DNA of 64,000 bases from Serilophus lunatus (lineage: Eukaryota; Chordata; Aves; Passeriformes; Eurylaimidae). Positions 13,430 to 27,530 of this stretch are shown here, one piece after another. Position 1 is the stretch's first letter. Each line of letters opens with the position of its first letter. A program made the position numbers and the translations under genes. The notes under the pieces are model-generated. The model saw only the letters and a program-made list of their open reading frames with translations, ran no database searches and had not been told where the DNA came from. Location of the stretch: positions 1,937,838 to 2,001,837 of the forward strand of contig VXBA01001027.1 of the NCBI GenBank assembly GCA_013399895.1, given 5' to 3'.

Positions 13430-16400
13430 ACAGGAAGAAACAGTATCATGTAGAAAGGTGTGGAGCGGCATGTGTGGTTGAGTTTCTAAATGCCAATTGT
13501 AATGAAAAGACTATGAGGAGCAATCAAATAACTTCTACAGAATAACATCATGGTTCCCCTCCCCCTCCTTCACTTTGAAATTGCCTTCTAATCTCTTGCT
13601 TGACATCCTGAAGATAAAAGTGAAAGTGAAAAAAACCTGTTTATTTAGACATGGAAAGTATTGTACCGTGGATATATTTACTGTAGTTTGATTTACAAAT
13701 TCATGCTATTAAGAGGCCTATTATCAGAGAAACTATGTCACTGCAAAATAAGAAATGCTTTTGTTCGCTGGCAGATGGACTGTAGATTTTTACTCCTGAT
13801 CCACAGGGAGCACAAATGAACTGTAGTCCACAGGTGCTGAGGCTTCAGGGTCTACTCATCCAAATACATACATTCAGACAATTCTATATGCAGAAGTTGA
13901 CTACTTTTGTCCCAGATCTTTGTCACATTGACATTATAAAAGATTTGCCTGGGATCCTGTTCCAAGTGATCAGAAAAAATAACTAAATAAAATAATATTC
14001 ATATATAATAATAGTAAATCCTAACAAAAATATATATTAAACACCAAAGTCTTTCATACTGGAAGAAACACCTTCTTCCAAAAGGCCAAGTAGCTTATAT
14101 TCTCTGCCTGCCCATGACTACATGATGAAAGATTATGTACAGAAGAAAAAGCTACTGTTTCACATGTAAATGCCAAAAAAAATGTAATTCCAGATCCAAA
14201 CATTAATTTTCAAAGTAACAATTCAATCCCAACAGCAGCAGTATTTGAGGTCGCCATCTACCATGTCCGTAACTCAACTTTCAACTCTACTACATGTTGC
14301 AGTAGTAGGAACTCAAGTTTCTCCTTTCAGTAATCTCAGCAACAAAACTAAATCAAATAAACAGGAAACACAAATACAGCCAGCTGGAATCTACTTGGAC
14401 ACAAAGCCAAGGATGCAAATAACTCAAAGATAGTTTCTACAGTGAAAAGCCCTTGGTAGAGTGCAAAACAAAATCAGAGGAATGTCAAGTACAGAGACAT
14501 TATACAGCAGATAATGGCACATTATTCTGTGTTTGAAATAGTTCGGCTTGCCTTTTGAAAAGTTATGAAGACCTAAAAAAGGAAATTGCTTATTGTGACT
14601 GGATCCTCTGTTGACTAGATGTAGTTAAATAAGTAGTTCATCTAAGCACTGGCAGGTGGGTTTATATAACTATTAATGTCACAAGAATATTTACAAAGGT
14701 ATTTTTCCTTATTGAGCCTGATGATGGCAGTTTCTTGACTATTTCAGAAAGGGTTTTTTTAAGGTGGTGACAAAGAAACTAGCATATAGAAGGCAGAGAA
14801 CAAACTAGATATAGAAGCTCTTCAATGGAGAAGGAGAGTATTGCCAAGGTAATCCACCACAGAGCTGGTCCCTTCAGATGTGCACAAAGCAGTCACATGT
14901 TGTAGGAGCACTGGAAAATTTTATAGCAGTAGTACTGTAATTTCTTCTCAACATCCCAAAATATAATGTACTTCTCTAAACAACAACAACAAAAAAGCTC
15001 AAATATAGTATTAATAGAATTATGTCTTGGATAGAAGAAAAGTGGGAAAGATAAAACAAGGGTTGTGACAAAAATGCCATGGCTGTCTAGAGATGAAGGC
15101 ATACTAATTTTGTTTTGTTTACAATATGACTTCTTGTTTTTTTGTTCTTTTTTTCTTCCTTTAATTATGTTTTCACCTATATTTGTATTTTATATTGTTT
15201 CTAATGTCTGAAGATCCTTCATGTAAAAAAATAAATCAAGTTTCCAATGGATTCCATGGAGTTTAGAAATTTTGTTCTCTTGTTATGTTTAAGTCACTGT
15301 TAAAATTATACGGATAACATATGGAAGAGAGTTGGGATTTTTTTGTTTGGATTTTTATTTTATTTTGCTGTGGGAATAGACCATTTGTTTGGTAAATATG
15401 GAGAGAGAAGACTGTGGGATGCACTCAGAAAAGAAAATGAAGTAACTTCAGTTTATGGTAACATAAAAAACTTGATAGACACTATCAGCTGGGGACAAGA
15501 TAACATTTTCATCACAAATGCGATATGGAGAAAGGATTACAGATATTCCAAGTTCATAGTTAATCAGGAAACTTAGGATCATATGAGCAAATATGGCTTA
15601 TGAGTTATCAGAGATTATTTTGATGCTCAGCCACCTCTGGCAGACTGAGCTGCCTCGTCACTCTCTTCTGGGATCTCTCTTGGAAGAACACTAGCAACAT
15701 TCCTCTGTCCTCTATGCTCCAATATTGATGGCATTGTTTTGAAGTTTGGAAAGGAAGGAGGCAAGGATGAGACTGTCTTTTGCTGGAAAAGCCAGTGATT
15801 ATCATGGCTCAAATCATATATATTAATACCTAATTAATTTTCCCAGTTCACATTTAATACAGAAGCACCTGATCTTAATTTCTTATTGCTTCTTGTATTT
15901 AGTCTTTCCATTTAGTTTAGCACATTAAAAAAAAAATCAACCAAAAATAAATTCCACACAAACAAAAACAGAAGTCTCCAAATTCCCCAGGGCAGCCCTG
16001 GTCCTCCCAGGAAAAACACAGCAATATGCTTTCAAACTCAGACGTGCTTTTCTGTACAAGACTTACCACACCTGGTGCCAACAGATAAATTAATACCAGA
16101 AATTAATACTAGTGCCAACAGCTTTGTTAGCATTTATGGTGCCAGAAGAGAAAAAGATCTCGTCATATAAATATTCCATTCGGTATTGACTCAAAATGGT
16201 CCATATTACTTTATATTTTTCTAACTCTCCTAGAGGGCTGAGAGTCTTCCACAGGTCTGTTCAGGCATTAGTCCTTTTTTCCTACTACTACAAAGGCCTA
16301 TGTGTAAGGATCAGAAACTCTTGGGATCTAATGCTGTCTCTGGCATGGTCAAATATACACCCTTGACTACATCAATTCAACTAAGGGCTTCAATACACTC

Positions 16401-16940
16401 TCTGCAAACTGTGGCTGAAGTCATCAATGCTCCAGTAGAATTAATGCTTGAACGCCTGATGAAGTCATGTAGGGGTTAAGTATCTCCAAGCATTCATTCA
16501 TGAGTGATTTGAAATGATCATAGCAGAGGCAGTTTCTGGTTTCTTCTCCTTGGAATCACTCATGTCTTAAGCTCCAGAATGGCTTCCCATCTCTTTTTCA
16601 AGCAGGACACAGCTGGCAGGAAGATAATTCTTTGGGAAAAAGAACTTTGTACTGGTGGGGTGAAGTCTCACTTGCTGAGTCTTGGTTGGAGAGAAAAGAC
16701 AATGAGGGAGAAGACTGAAAATACATAATCTTAGTCATCACCACCAAGTTCTAAGTTGTTAACTGACAAGTTCGTACAAGAAAGGCTAAGTAAAAAACAT
16801 TTGACACTGGAAAATCAGATGCTTTTCCTATGGGGAATTAGCAAAGATATGTTTCTGGAAAAAAAGTTATGAGAAGCACTGCTATATTTTATACAGAGGA
16901 TAAAAATGCAAACATTAAATGAAAACTGTAAGTTAAAATG
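13430..16940. other. Unique sequence, nothing recognised
   Basis: Short frames only. No repeat family, RNA gene or motif cluster could be supported. Confidence 0.55.
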
Positions 16941-16949
16941 TACTTTTCA

Positions 16950-17260
16950 TAGTCAGCCATTGTGTTATGACCACAAGCTACAGCTGAGCCGATTAGAACA
17001 TTTACTGACATTAAAACAATATAGATTAATACACTGCTGAGGAGTTAATAGTCTGGCATAACTGAATGCATTACTCAACAATATAACACCGTCTATTTAT
17101 AGTAATTCCATTTGTATTAGAGAGATCATGTTTAAAATTATGTGATTTAATTCACTCTTGCATCAACATTTTCATTTTAACCAGCAAATTACTATTTCAA
17201 AGCATTTACCATCCATCTATTTTAAATGAATCTTTAAAAAATTTGGAGTTACAGTTTTCT
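16950..17260. promoter_or_regulatory. Candidate regulatory block containing a MEF2 consensus site
   Basis: AT-rich but non-repetitive stretch with a perfect MEF2 consensus CTATTTATAG at 17093-17102, several ATTAAT and TAAT cores (for example near 17030 and 17045) and CAGCTG at about 16981. No competing open frame is present. MEF2 binding is established for this decamer. Whether this copy is used, and whether the block is conserved, is inference. Confidence 0.35.
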
Positions 17261-17269
17261 TAAATTCTG

Positions 17270-18230
17270 GTACTTTATAAATGCATATGAAACTTTATTA
17301 ATAATAATAACAACTGACACCGCATAGTCTGTAGCGTCATTTCTGTCCAACTCTCATCATCTGAAAATGATCTGTAAGCTCTGCAAGAAACAACACTTGC
17401 TTCAAGAGATTTTGAGGGAAATAAGATTTGCTCATGCTAAGAAATAATGAAGTACAATAAAATAGGTCCAATCCAGTGATGCTGAGGGCTCTCACTGCCT
17501 AATGAAGCAAATGAGAACTGCAAAAATTCAATATCATCTTGAAGGATCTGGCCCTGGGCACTTACAAACATGCTGTAAGTCTGTCTGACTTCAGCAGAGT
17601 AAAATTGGAAAGAAAACAATTTTCCTGCATCACTGTCTTGCCTGATTCAATTATCAGTGTATGATATCGCAAGGCATCAAGCACCCTCCTGTGAGGTCCT
17701 CCAATTCCCACTGAAACCATCAAAGAGAGTTAAAGGTACTCACTGCCAGGCAGGACTGGATCCTGAGAGAGCAGAAAGCCACATATAAGGATGGGCTGGC
17801 TCGAGCCAACCATTACTCTAAACGGGGAGACCCTTTCACTGATACCAGGGGAATAAATTGTTCTGGGCTTGTAAGGAAAATACTCCACGACTGGTGAACA
17901 TTTGTTGCAGTGACAGATCTAGCTTAGATTTTACTCTCTATTTTACTGTTAACACAGTCATGGGGTTTTAGTGTTATAGCCCAGGGAAAAATGGGTTTAA
18001 CTGCTTCATTTCAGCTCTTCTATCCCAGTGCGCATCAGAAAAAATGTGCACAGATCATCTGTTGCAATTCACAAACACTTTTCAGAATCTGTTCCTCCTC
18101 CTCAGCAAACAAGGTGAACATCATAGCAGAGCCTGAACTACAGCCTTTAACTGTACTTTGATATTATACTTATGTTTCAGTAAAAACACATTTTGCTGAA
18201 ATTAAACATGTATCTCTCACTGTATCTTCA
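17270..18230. other. Unique sequence, nothing recognised
   Basis: No gene or repeat seen. There is a slightly GC-richer patch around 17.7-17.85 kb with no identifiable origin. Confidence 0.5.
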
Positions 18231-18239
18231 GTCTTGGAG

Positions 18240-18560
18240 AGAATTGCTGCTAAAGCCACGACCCATACCAATACTCCATTTAATTTTAGGAATGAAATTA
18301 ATGAAATAATTGTTTACAGCAGTGAAATCGGAAATAACAACTTAAACCTCCAATTTAACAAACCTGAAAATGTTACTAATGTATCATCTAATTAAAAATG
18401 CTTATCTAAAGTAAACTAAACGAGTTCCTTCACATGTAATTAAAAAGTGACTTGAGAAGCGAGACTGAATGCAGGCAAACATGACTGTAGTGTAGGAGAA
18501 GCAAAAAGGCTTCCCAGTTTTCCCTGCAATAATTAGAATAATTTTTACTTTAACAGTGCA
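18240..18560. promoter_or_regulatory. Candidate conserved non-coding block, homeodomain-motif rich
   Basis: Contains closely spaced TAAT-type cores: CATTTAATTTT, AAATTAATGAAATAATTG, ATCTAATTAAAAATG, TGTAATTAAAAAG and CAATAATTAGAATAATT. There is no simple-repeat structure and no open frame. This texture is typical of AT-rich vertebrate developmental enhancers, but it can also arise by chance in AT-rich DNA. Confidence 0.3.
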
Positions 18561-18569
18561 CATTTACTA

Positions 18570-21390
18570 ATTATAAGGAAATATAGCTTAGATCCATTTT
18601 ATGAAATATATTCTGAGAGTTTCTATGTGTACAGAGTTGATATTTACCTCTGGAAAAAGTGGGGTTTAGCATCCTGAGAAGGAGCATGCCAAATTATTAA
18701 CAGAATTAAAAACTATATACTGCAATACACCAAGGAAAACACCCAATATTTTTATTTTTCTTCACTATCCCAGCTGTATCTTGTAATAATTTACTGCATA
18801 CAGGTTTCTATTCTGTTAAACCTCAAGAAAGTAAATAAGCAATAGTCTCACAAAAAAAGGTGTGTCTTTCCTATTTCAATATACTTTTAAAACTACCAAA
18901 AAGGATAATTTCAGACAATGTAGAGCCCATTCCTGAGTCCAATCTTGAAGACAAAACGTAAGTTAGAGTTGTCTTACTTCCATATATGTTATATCAATAA
19001 AAATATAACAACTTCTCAAATGTATGTGATTTATTATTTTAGTAAATAATATTTCATAGTACTTCACCAAAGTGGAGAATATAACCATTTTACAGATGAG
19101 GAAACTGAGGCTACAAGGAATATAAAGTATTCAGCATCATGTTATAAATCCTTAACTGCAAATTCTGAAAAGTAATGATCAAGTATATTATTAAGCTATC
19201 CTTCTTCCAAATAATAATTATAGCTCCAAATTTTAACAAAAAACCCCAACTATGGGGTTTTTCCCCCTTCAATGACATTTCTCTCTTTCTCAAAAAGTTT
19301 TGGTGGAATGAAAACAGCTAGATTAAGACTGCAGCATATGATTTACATCTCTAAAAGCTGGAGAAAAGTTTAGCCCTTCGTGAGAAGACCATATATTGTC
19401 ATGAGAGCAATACTAATTTTTCATTTAACAAAGCTTTTTCAATAGTTATGGAAAAAATTAGACAATCAGGATTTATGACAAGACAGAACTTGGCTTTGGA
19501 AAAATTGAGGTTGCATTTGGTTTGGTTTCNTTGTAAAAATTAAGTGAGATGTTCTTGGTGAACTCTAGTGAAGTAAAGATCTCTAAATAAACTTCAGATT
19601 TGCTTTTTCCTTTTTTTTTTAATTTCAGGTTTAATTACTATAATTATTTCAAAATATTTAATTCTTTAGTTTCTGTTTTACCCCACCATAAAGGTAAATG
19701 GTCTAATGATAAAGAAATGAAAACACTGCAAATATTTCTGAACATTTTTCTTTCAGCTTTGCTTTTGAGATTTTGAAACCATTGAAACAGTGAAACAGTA
19801 TACAAGATCTCACAGAGGTTATTAATAGAAATTGTGAGTTACTTTAATTTCCCATTGTCAACCATTATGTGAATCATAACGTGACAATCACTATTATAGA
19901 TAGGACAGACAGAAAACTTCAATTCCCACGTGTTCAAAATGTAGAGAAATGCCAATGCTAAGATTATCCAGTTAATCCATTAAGACTGGAAAGGACTATG
20001 AAATTATCTTATACTAAGTGTACAAAGATATTTTGTAAAACGCTGACTATTAACACTTGCTATGAAATAAAATAGAAGTTGTTTGGAAAAGCTGACAAAA
20101 GCCACTATACCCTGTGCATGGTACATCTTTTTTGTTTATCTGTATTCATATTGCTGACATGAAGCACATATCATTGTACCTATACATAATTGCATAAATC
20201 ATGAAAGACTACTACTAACCTTATAATCATGATATTTAAACATTACAGCTGCTTTCTCCTTCCCACAATATAATGACTAACTGCCACTAGCAACTGATTA
20301 TTATCATGAGACTGGGGCAGCTACAGCCAGGAATCCAATTCAATAGTGCCCAAAGAGGGTAAAGTCTTAGTTTTATTCGAATTATTAGAAATAATTCATG
20401 CAAATTAATTTCTCAGGGGGATCAATGGAGTTGTAAGTACTAAAGAATGCAAACAAGGACTTCCTAAACACCTAGCATGTATCAAAAGATGTCAGCCCAG
20501 TGTCAGAAAGGGGAAAAGTTTCGCTCATCTTGAAAAAGTGAAGTTAGTCATATAGTTCAGGTTTCTTTTTACACAAACGATACTAAACTCTTAGGCATTA
20601 TGAATAAGATCCTGAGATTGTGGAGATGAAAACTGATCATATTTTGAGGGTTATAGGTCTTAGGTTTCTCAAAAGAGGTGAACCCCAAGAGATAAATGAT
20701 GGCAGAAATGTTCTTGAGCAAAATATGACATGCAATTACCCAGTTCATGTCTATAGTTGTCCCTTTGAAACACTAGTCTGAGGAATCTTCTGACAATCAC
20801 ATTTTAGGACCTATTTGTCTTTGCAAGAGTACAAACTGTTTCCCAAAGTTTATCTACAGCTGTTGAACACAGACTCGGATCAGTTTTAGCAGGACTGTGG
20901 CAAATGGTGGAAGCTCAAGGTATCCTTAGGTACATCTCTTCATTCACTGAAGAGCAATTTTGTTTTCCTGGCATATTTTCTCAAAACAGTCCACCACAGA
21001 GTAATATTTATCCATAGAAAACTATTTCTGAATGCAAATTTTTCCAACACTTAAAACTCCATCTACTTTGCTATTATTAGTGAGCACTGACAAAGAACAA
21101 TGCCTTGCACAGGACAGTGACACGAGACCTGCCGTCCTGCTCAAATATATGATCTACATCTATCCCCTTTGTCTCACAGAATAGTGACCTATTGCAACAA
21201 GGATATTTGAAATAAAAGCTTACTTATAATCCATTTCTCCAAGAAAGCAGAATTCTAAGTACCCTGATTCTACATTTCGTTAGTCAGCTTTACTTATTCA
21301 TTTCATGCAAAATGTAGCCTATTTTGGTTTAACTTTTTCTTTTTGGTCTCTCTTTAAAGATATGCTACATATAATGTTTATCTTTGATCA
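18570..21390. other. Unique AT-rich sequence, nothing recognised
   Basis: No gene or interspersed repeat recognised. An ambiguous base is present at 19530. One octamer-like ATGCAAATTAAT lies at 20398-20409. By itself it is not significant in this composition. Confidence 0.5.
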
Positions 21391-21399
21391 GACTTATTC

Positions 21400-21800
21400 A
21401 GCAGATAGTAGCAGCTTTTGTTTTCAAAAAGTGACCAGAGAATTGGTTTGCTATCAAGTGTGTAGTTAAGACGCCTCATACAGCTCTGTTTTCTCTACTT
21501 CTCTCATTCTCTGCCAACTGGTACCTCAGTCTTAGTGGTATCCAATAATAAGCCCGATTACAGCTAGCCCTAGGAGACATGACAAAAAGAGAGTCCTCAT
21601 CTTGCATTAATTGCTCGTATTGAAACTATGCCACATCTCTCGAAGCTAGATGTTGCTTAGTATCCCTTTGATATGATAATGACATGCTTCTTAGCAGATG
21701 AATATGCAAATTAAAAGCAGTAATTTGGTGGCATGCACCTGCTGACACTGCACTACTATGCTTATGTGCTCCTCTGTAACACTGCAGCTACACAAAAGCA
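21400..21800. promoter_or_regulatory. Candidate conserved non-coding block with an octamer/homeodomain composite
   Basis: A non-repetitive stretch contains CAATAATAAGCCCGATTACAG, TTGCATTAATTGCTC and, at 21704-21715, ATGCAAATTAAA, which is a POU octamer followed by a TAA core. It also has a GCACCTGC E-box near 21736. The block lacks any convincing frame. The assignment is by texture and motif density only. Confidence 0.3.
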
Positions 21801-22229
21801 TCACAGAGGTAAAATTAAATTCTAATGTCGTATATATTAAACAGATGCTTCCACTTTTCTTTGTATATCTACTTTTTACAGAATTTGCTATTGGAATCTC
21901 AGTTCTCCCTTCATGCAATTAGTGGACATTTATGTGTCATACACAGAAATATACTTGGAGCTATTTAAGGGCTCTGTTTTTAAAGAAATGGTTTACATGA
22001 ACTGCACTCTCAAAGAGATGATTTTTTTTTCCCCTTCATAGCAGAAAGGCAGAGGATTTTAATCTTGATACACAAAAGACCTTCATTCATAAAAGAAATG
22101 CATACTTGAGTATGGCAGCTTGCAACAGAAAATTTCTGCGAGAAAGATACTGCGGAGAACCACTTATTCAAACTTTCTGATACTGATTATGAAAATTACC
22201 CAATAGTTCTGTAAATAAGGTATGTGTGT

Positions 22230-22480
22230 TAATCATACAGAGCCAGTTTATGCCCCCAGGTATGTCCTTGAAGCTCTTTTATAGCCGAGGAAGGTGCAGA
22301 ATGTGAAAGTGGAATTTGGCTCAGAATGACTATGATGGTGCCAACAAGCTCAGGATGGCCTGGATTACAATGCTGGACTGCCCCAGCTCCTGCCGACCTC
22401 ACTGTCAGATAAAAATGTTTATTCCCTGGAGATGCACTAAATGACCCAACAGAGCAACTCATAAGAAAATAAATTATTAT
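22230..22480. promoter_or_regulatory. Weak candidate conserved block, moderately GC-rich
   Basis: A GC-richer island (around 22250-22400) within AT-rich DNA. A 77-codon minus-strand frame covers 22229-22462 but shows no recognisable domain. It could be a non-coding element, an old unclassified repeat or a chance frame. I cannot separate these by eye. Confidence 0.2.
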
Positions 22481-22489
22481 TTCCAGATG

Positions 22490-25400
22490 TGATAAGATAT
22501 AAATGCCCTGATGTTGTCAGGCTCAGTGAAGTCCATTTACAAACAGGAAACTGAAGGAAGCAAACTGATATTTCATAGGACTACAGAGATTAGAGGAGAT
22601 TAATGAAAACTCTCCTTTGTGAATTTGTCTAATTCAGGAAATATATGTTGTGCATTTTCAAAAAAACCCCAAAATTAAGTTCCATAAAGTATGTACAAGA
22701 TTTCCTGGCTCTTATTCGGGTACTTCTACAGCTGGAGGTCTAAATTTCTGTACAGTTCTCTGTATCTGAAGTAGTTTGCAAGTCCACACCTGTTTTCAGG
22801 CATGTGGGCAGCCCATATCTCATGGCTGTCACTTACTCCATGCCATGCGGTGGCCACTTGGATGTGGAAAAGAACACCCTCCCTGCCTCTTTGAAAGAGA
22901 ACAGTTGGATTAGAGAGGACATGTTTTCTACCTCCTGGCTACATGTTATTTCAGTATAATTTAATTCCCTTCAACCTGGTCCAGGCTTTACTACAACCTA
23001 TTTCACTACTCAGCTTGCAAGCTGAGTGTTGTCAATGGAATACATTTTATAATTAAAAAAATAAATAATTTTACTTGATCCCTACTGTCTGTGAGCACAA
23101 ATTCTCTTTCTTAAATGTGGGGAATTTAAACAGGAATAAATTGTTTGAAATGCATACACTAAATAACAAAGGGTTACAAGTCAGCATTTTTTATACACAT
23201 AAGAATGATGAAAATAATGCTGGCCCTACTAAAGCTTTTATGTCAGTAACAGATTAATCCTTGGGTACATGGGTTCCTCTCTCTGCACCTCATGAGGAGA
23301 GAAGATAATGCAACTGCCTATCTGTGATGAAGACTAGAATAAGACAAACTCACTCCATGTAACGCAGTTCCTGGAGATATACAAAGGAGATACAGGAATA
23401 AAGGAATTTATGTTAAAATAGATTAACAGTATAGATGGGCTAAAAACATTTAAAAGAAATAGGTGCGTTACTTTCTTCCTTATATTTTTGAGAGTTTTAT
23501 ATGGTTTATGAGAGTTTATATGGAAGAGCCTTACATACACTGTCAAGGGTTTTCTTCTGATGACCACTGTATACAACTACTGCATTATACCATCTCACAT
23601 TTATTGCTGACCATTATGTTTCTTTGCTATTCCCACATAATTTTCTCTGGTTTCATTTCCAAGGTTGTCTCTCACAATGAATATTCATTAATGAATCAAC
23701 TTTCTAGCTTTTTTTTTTTTTCAGCAAAATTTTATTCTTCTTGAGTTTTATTTAGATCTACAGCATATTTATCTACTGCATTCTACTTGCTCATTCTACC
23801 TTGTCATGGTAATCTTAATTTTCTTTCACAACACTTTTGAATTTTACCTCCCCTTGAAATAACACTGAAGTAGTTCTTCAAGGTCTTTAAGCAAATTCCA
23901 TCATGTTCAAACAGTCTTTACTCCCTTTTCGTTAGGATAATGCTTGCTAGTAATCTGTTCCTCAAGTAATTTTCAAACCATATTAAATTGTCCAGATTAT
24001 TAAAATCTGGGGAACAAGTTCTGTGATTAAAAGACTTAAAAAAACTTGTCTGTAACTACAACTTTTCATTCTTATTACAGTATCATACTTTTACCAAAGC
24101 TGAACAGGTTTTGTCTAAAAGCCAAGAAAAGAAAACCAAACAAAAAAAACTCACCAAGCATTAAAAAGGACATTTAGACAAAGCAAATCAATTAAAAAAG
24201 AAAAATAGGAAAACCCTCTGAATATTCTGCTGTTTTCACCTTAGTGTTTTTCCCAGTGATGATTTTTTACTTTTTACTAAAACTTACTTACACTAGTCCT
24301 TCTGCTCTATATCACCAGGAATATATAAAAAGTGGCTCATATATATATACACACGTTTATACATGTTCCCACAGTAGTTGTGTGGTTGTAGTTATATCTT
24401 ACTATGTTTTCAGTATGTGTTTGGATCTATTTAGTCCAGAAGTTGTTGCACTCTAATATAGCGTTACTTCTTACTTCCCAAATATCCACTTGTACTCTAA
24501 AAAGACTACAATCTGTATCCTTTAACATATTTGTAATTCCATTTATAAAGCACATGCTATTTCCTCAGCAGCAGGGGGCATTAGAATTAACAGAAACAAT
24601 AACTAAACCAAATACATCATTATGCCAAGGAAAGGTCTGAATAAAAACACTGAATTTATAGCTAGCATTTCAGCATAATTACAACACAGACATGAGGGCA
24701 GTATTCTCATCCCCACAGCTTCAGAAATCGTTAATGAAAACACTCCTTATGAATATACCACTTGAAGCAGAATCTCCACTACACAGAGCTTTTAAAGATA
24801 CTCTGAGAGGTTTAACTTTGGATCTACTGGCACCCAAGGTGAAGTGATCCTCAGAATGAAGAGTTTTCATGCTGATCATTTTTCAGCAAAACAAATCTAG
24901 TAGCAGAGGGGCTTAGGCAATCTGCTCCCATGAGAAACAATGAGGAGAAACACTACTATAACAGGCTTGGGACACGATCACAGAGAGGACCAGCTGCCAC
25001 CTGACAGCCTAAGGCAAACCAACAGAATCTTTTATTTGGAATCAAATCAGAAATTTCCTTATGTGTATTATTCTGAGGATGTCCCCCACAATATTTATCA
25101 TTCCATATGGCTCCTCTGTAGGCACCAAATACACCATTACATATATCTGGAGAGAGTTTAGCAGGATAACCATGGGCTCCTTTCAACCAGTAATGGAATT
25201 TCACATTAAACAAGAGTAACTTCACAATATTCACACGACTGCAGTAGAAACAGCTTATGTTACTCAAGAAATCAATCTTAAGAGACTAAGAGCCTTGCAA
25301 TGTAATAACACTACTTGGTTTCAGCCCCTTATCTGTAGATCTTTTTTGCAGTAAAATGAAAACAGTAAGAATGTCAGATTGCCATTATCTGTCAGGAATT

Positions 25401-27310
25401 TGAGCAGGAAAACAAAACAGGTTTAGTACAATGATGAACAGTTGTGACAAATCATCAGCATTTTCTCTAGATCCTCATCTCAAAGCAGTTTCATATTTCA
25501 TCTTTAGACTGAGCATTCCTTCTCACATGAAGCAAAAAAATCATCCGGTATTTTACACAATGTTACATTTAAACAGTAACACTCCAGAAGAAGTGAAAAA
25601 CTTTCACCTTTTTTTTATACACCTAATTCTAACATCAAAGTCTTTGGTTGAAAGTAATTCACATTATCAAGTTACATTATCAAGTACCTAGGATTTATTT
25701 TGCAGTAGTGCTCAAGGCTTCAGTCACATTATGCTACCTTTGACCTGCCAGGTACACAAGGACATAACAGGAGAATTCATAGAGAATGTTGTAAAGTCCA
25801 GCCGTCCAAAATCTGAGCATCACAAGGGCAGCTTTCAATATAATGGAAGAAAGAGAACCAGTACATCTTGAGTCTTACCTAGTAAGAAAGTAGATTTAAA
25901 GAATTTTAGATAAATATGCTTTTTTTTCCCACATAGTTTTACTCTTCGTTGACAACAAATTGCTTCAAAGGATGCATTTACTTCTCTTTATTTCCCCATA
26001 AATAACAGTCTAATGGGATTTGGCTCCACTGAATCTTAGCCATGTTTTAGCCATGAGTCCATATTGCAGTGCAATCAATTAAAACCAACTACCTTAAAAG
26101 CAGAAAAGTCCATGTTCCTGCACTGAATATCAATTATTAGGCATCACTTATTTCTCCCCCTCCTTGTGTAGAAAGCTCATAGTCTAAACGACAGTTACCT
26201 TTCCAGTCAGCCCAGGAGTTTATGGGCCAGGCTTCAGAAGAAAGTTTTATAGTTCTACAGGGAATAGTTGGGATCTTTGGTCCCTCTGCGGAAGAGCTTT
26301 GGGTAAAATATGACAAAAGGATCTTTTTATGTACTTACAAAGCAGAAGAAACTACTGTCACTCTCCATGGCTTGACGAGGCCTAGCATTGACCCTACCAA
26401 GTGAATAATGCTGCTCAGTAAGTTTCTGAACTTCCCTTTTCAGAAACAGGAGGAAAATTAGTTTTTGTTATGCTTAGACTTCAGCAAATCCAATATTGTC
26501 CAAAATGTCATCCCAAGGAATTAGCTCATTTAAAGGTTTATCTATAACTAAGTTCTCAATGCAAAACATTCTAAAATGTCACATTAAAACTTTTCATCTA
26601 GCATGAAAGAAAAATCTGCTACAGTTGTACTTTTAAACATTGCAACATACCTGTTCTGGGTCTGATTTTCCTCTTTTTTATGTATATTCAAGTCGTAAGT
26701 ATATCTATTAATGCAAAAGAGGTTTCTTTTATGTAAACCATGCTTAAGTGAGAAAATAATTCAGATCTCATGCTTCTATTTTTGCAGCAGTAAAACTGAA
26801 CATTTCCCCATGTCACACAGAGAGGGCACGTATTTTCCATGTAAACATGTATAAAGCCATTCTGGGTGCAGATTGTGTGATTTAGAAATATTAGTATCTT
26901 AGTAAATAACCATCCTGATGGAGAAAAAGTTTATAATGGTAAAACATACTGCATTAACACCATTAAGCATCAATTAATGTAAACAGCTTAGTCTTAGAGC
27001 TGTCACTGAATCACTGAATGCACAATGACACTGTGTTACTAATTCACTGTCAATACAAAGCTGTGTACAAATAATCCTCCAGGCTATTTCTTACTGAAAA
27101 AATGAGAGCAAAAAGTGTGTGACCACTCAGTTGTCAGTAGAGTGTTTGTCCAACGTTATGTCAGATTCTGTTATTCATCTTTTATTTTTTTTGGCACTGT
27201 CTGCTCAAACTAATTGATGATGCTTTCACTGAAATATCATAGCCTTGTGATTTCTTCTCAGCTTTACTGACCTCTTTTTAGCTTTAGGTTTCACATTTTA
27301 AGGAGGAAAA
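22490..27310. other. Unique sequence with only minor tandem duplication
   Basis: No gene seen; the longest frame is 103 codons (minus, 24956-25267) with no recognisable features. AT dinucleotide runs occur near 24.34 kb. A 13-bp tandem duplication at 25661-25686 is listed separately. Confidence 0.5.
25661..25686. repeat. 13-bp tandem duplication
   Basis: Two adjacent units ACATTATCAAGTT and ACATTATCAAGTA at 25661-25673 and 25674-25686, identical except for the last base. Confidence 0.8.
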
Positions 27311-27319
27311 ATTAGACAA

Positions 27320-27530
27320 ACACACTTCACAGTTTAGCCCACCCACACATCCCTGAGCCAACAATTATTAAAGTGTGTGGGTTCACCACACACGAGCTCC
27401 ACCTGACTGATTTTCACCTGGTGTGTGACCTTCAATTGAAAATTCCAACAGCAAGCAACTTGTCTTTGGCAAATGAATTGTAAGTACGCCAGCTGCCAGA
27501 TGTCTTCATTTTAAAATACCTTCAAAATGC
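27320..27530. promoter_or_regulatory. Candidate regulatory block with hairpin, T-box-like and RUNX-like motifs
   Basis: Within about 200 bp lie a perfect 8-bp inverted repeat GTGTGTGG/CCACACAC with a 5-base loop (27373-27393), an ACCACA RUNX-type core (27385-27390), a CACCTG E-box at about 27400, and TTTTCACCTGGTGTGTGACC at 27411-27430, which resembles two opposed T-box half-sites. The CATTAAT/TAATTA texture of other blocks is absent here. Motif families are established; occupancy and conservation are inferred. Confidence 0.4.

Noticed and set aside
20398..20409. POU octamer ATGCAAAT, also seen at 21704 and 43889
   Set aside because: Several occurrences are expected by chance in 64 kb of AT-rich DNA. 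Isolated copies were not called as sites.
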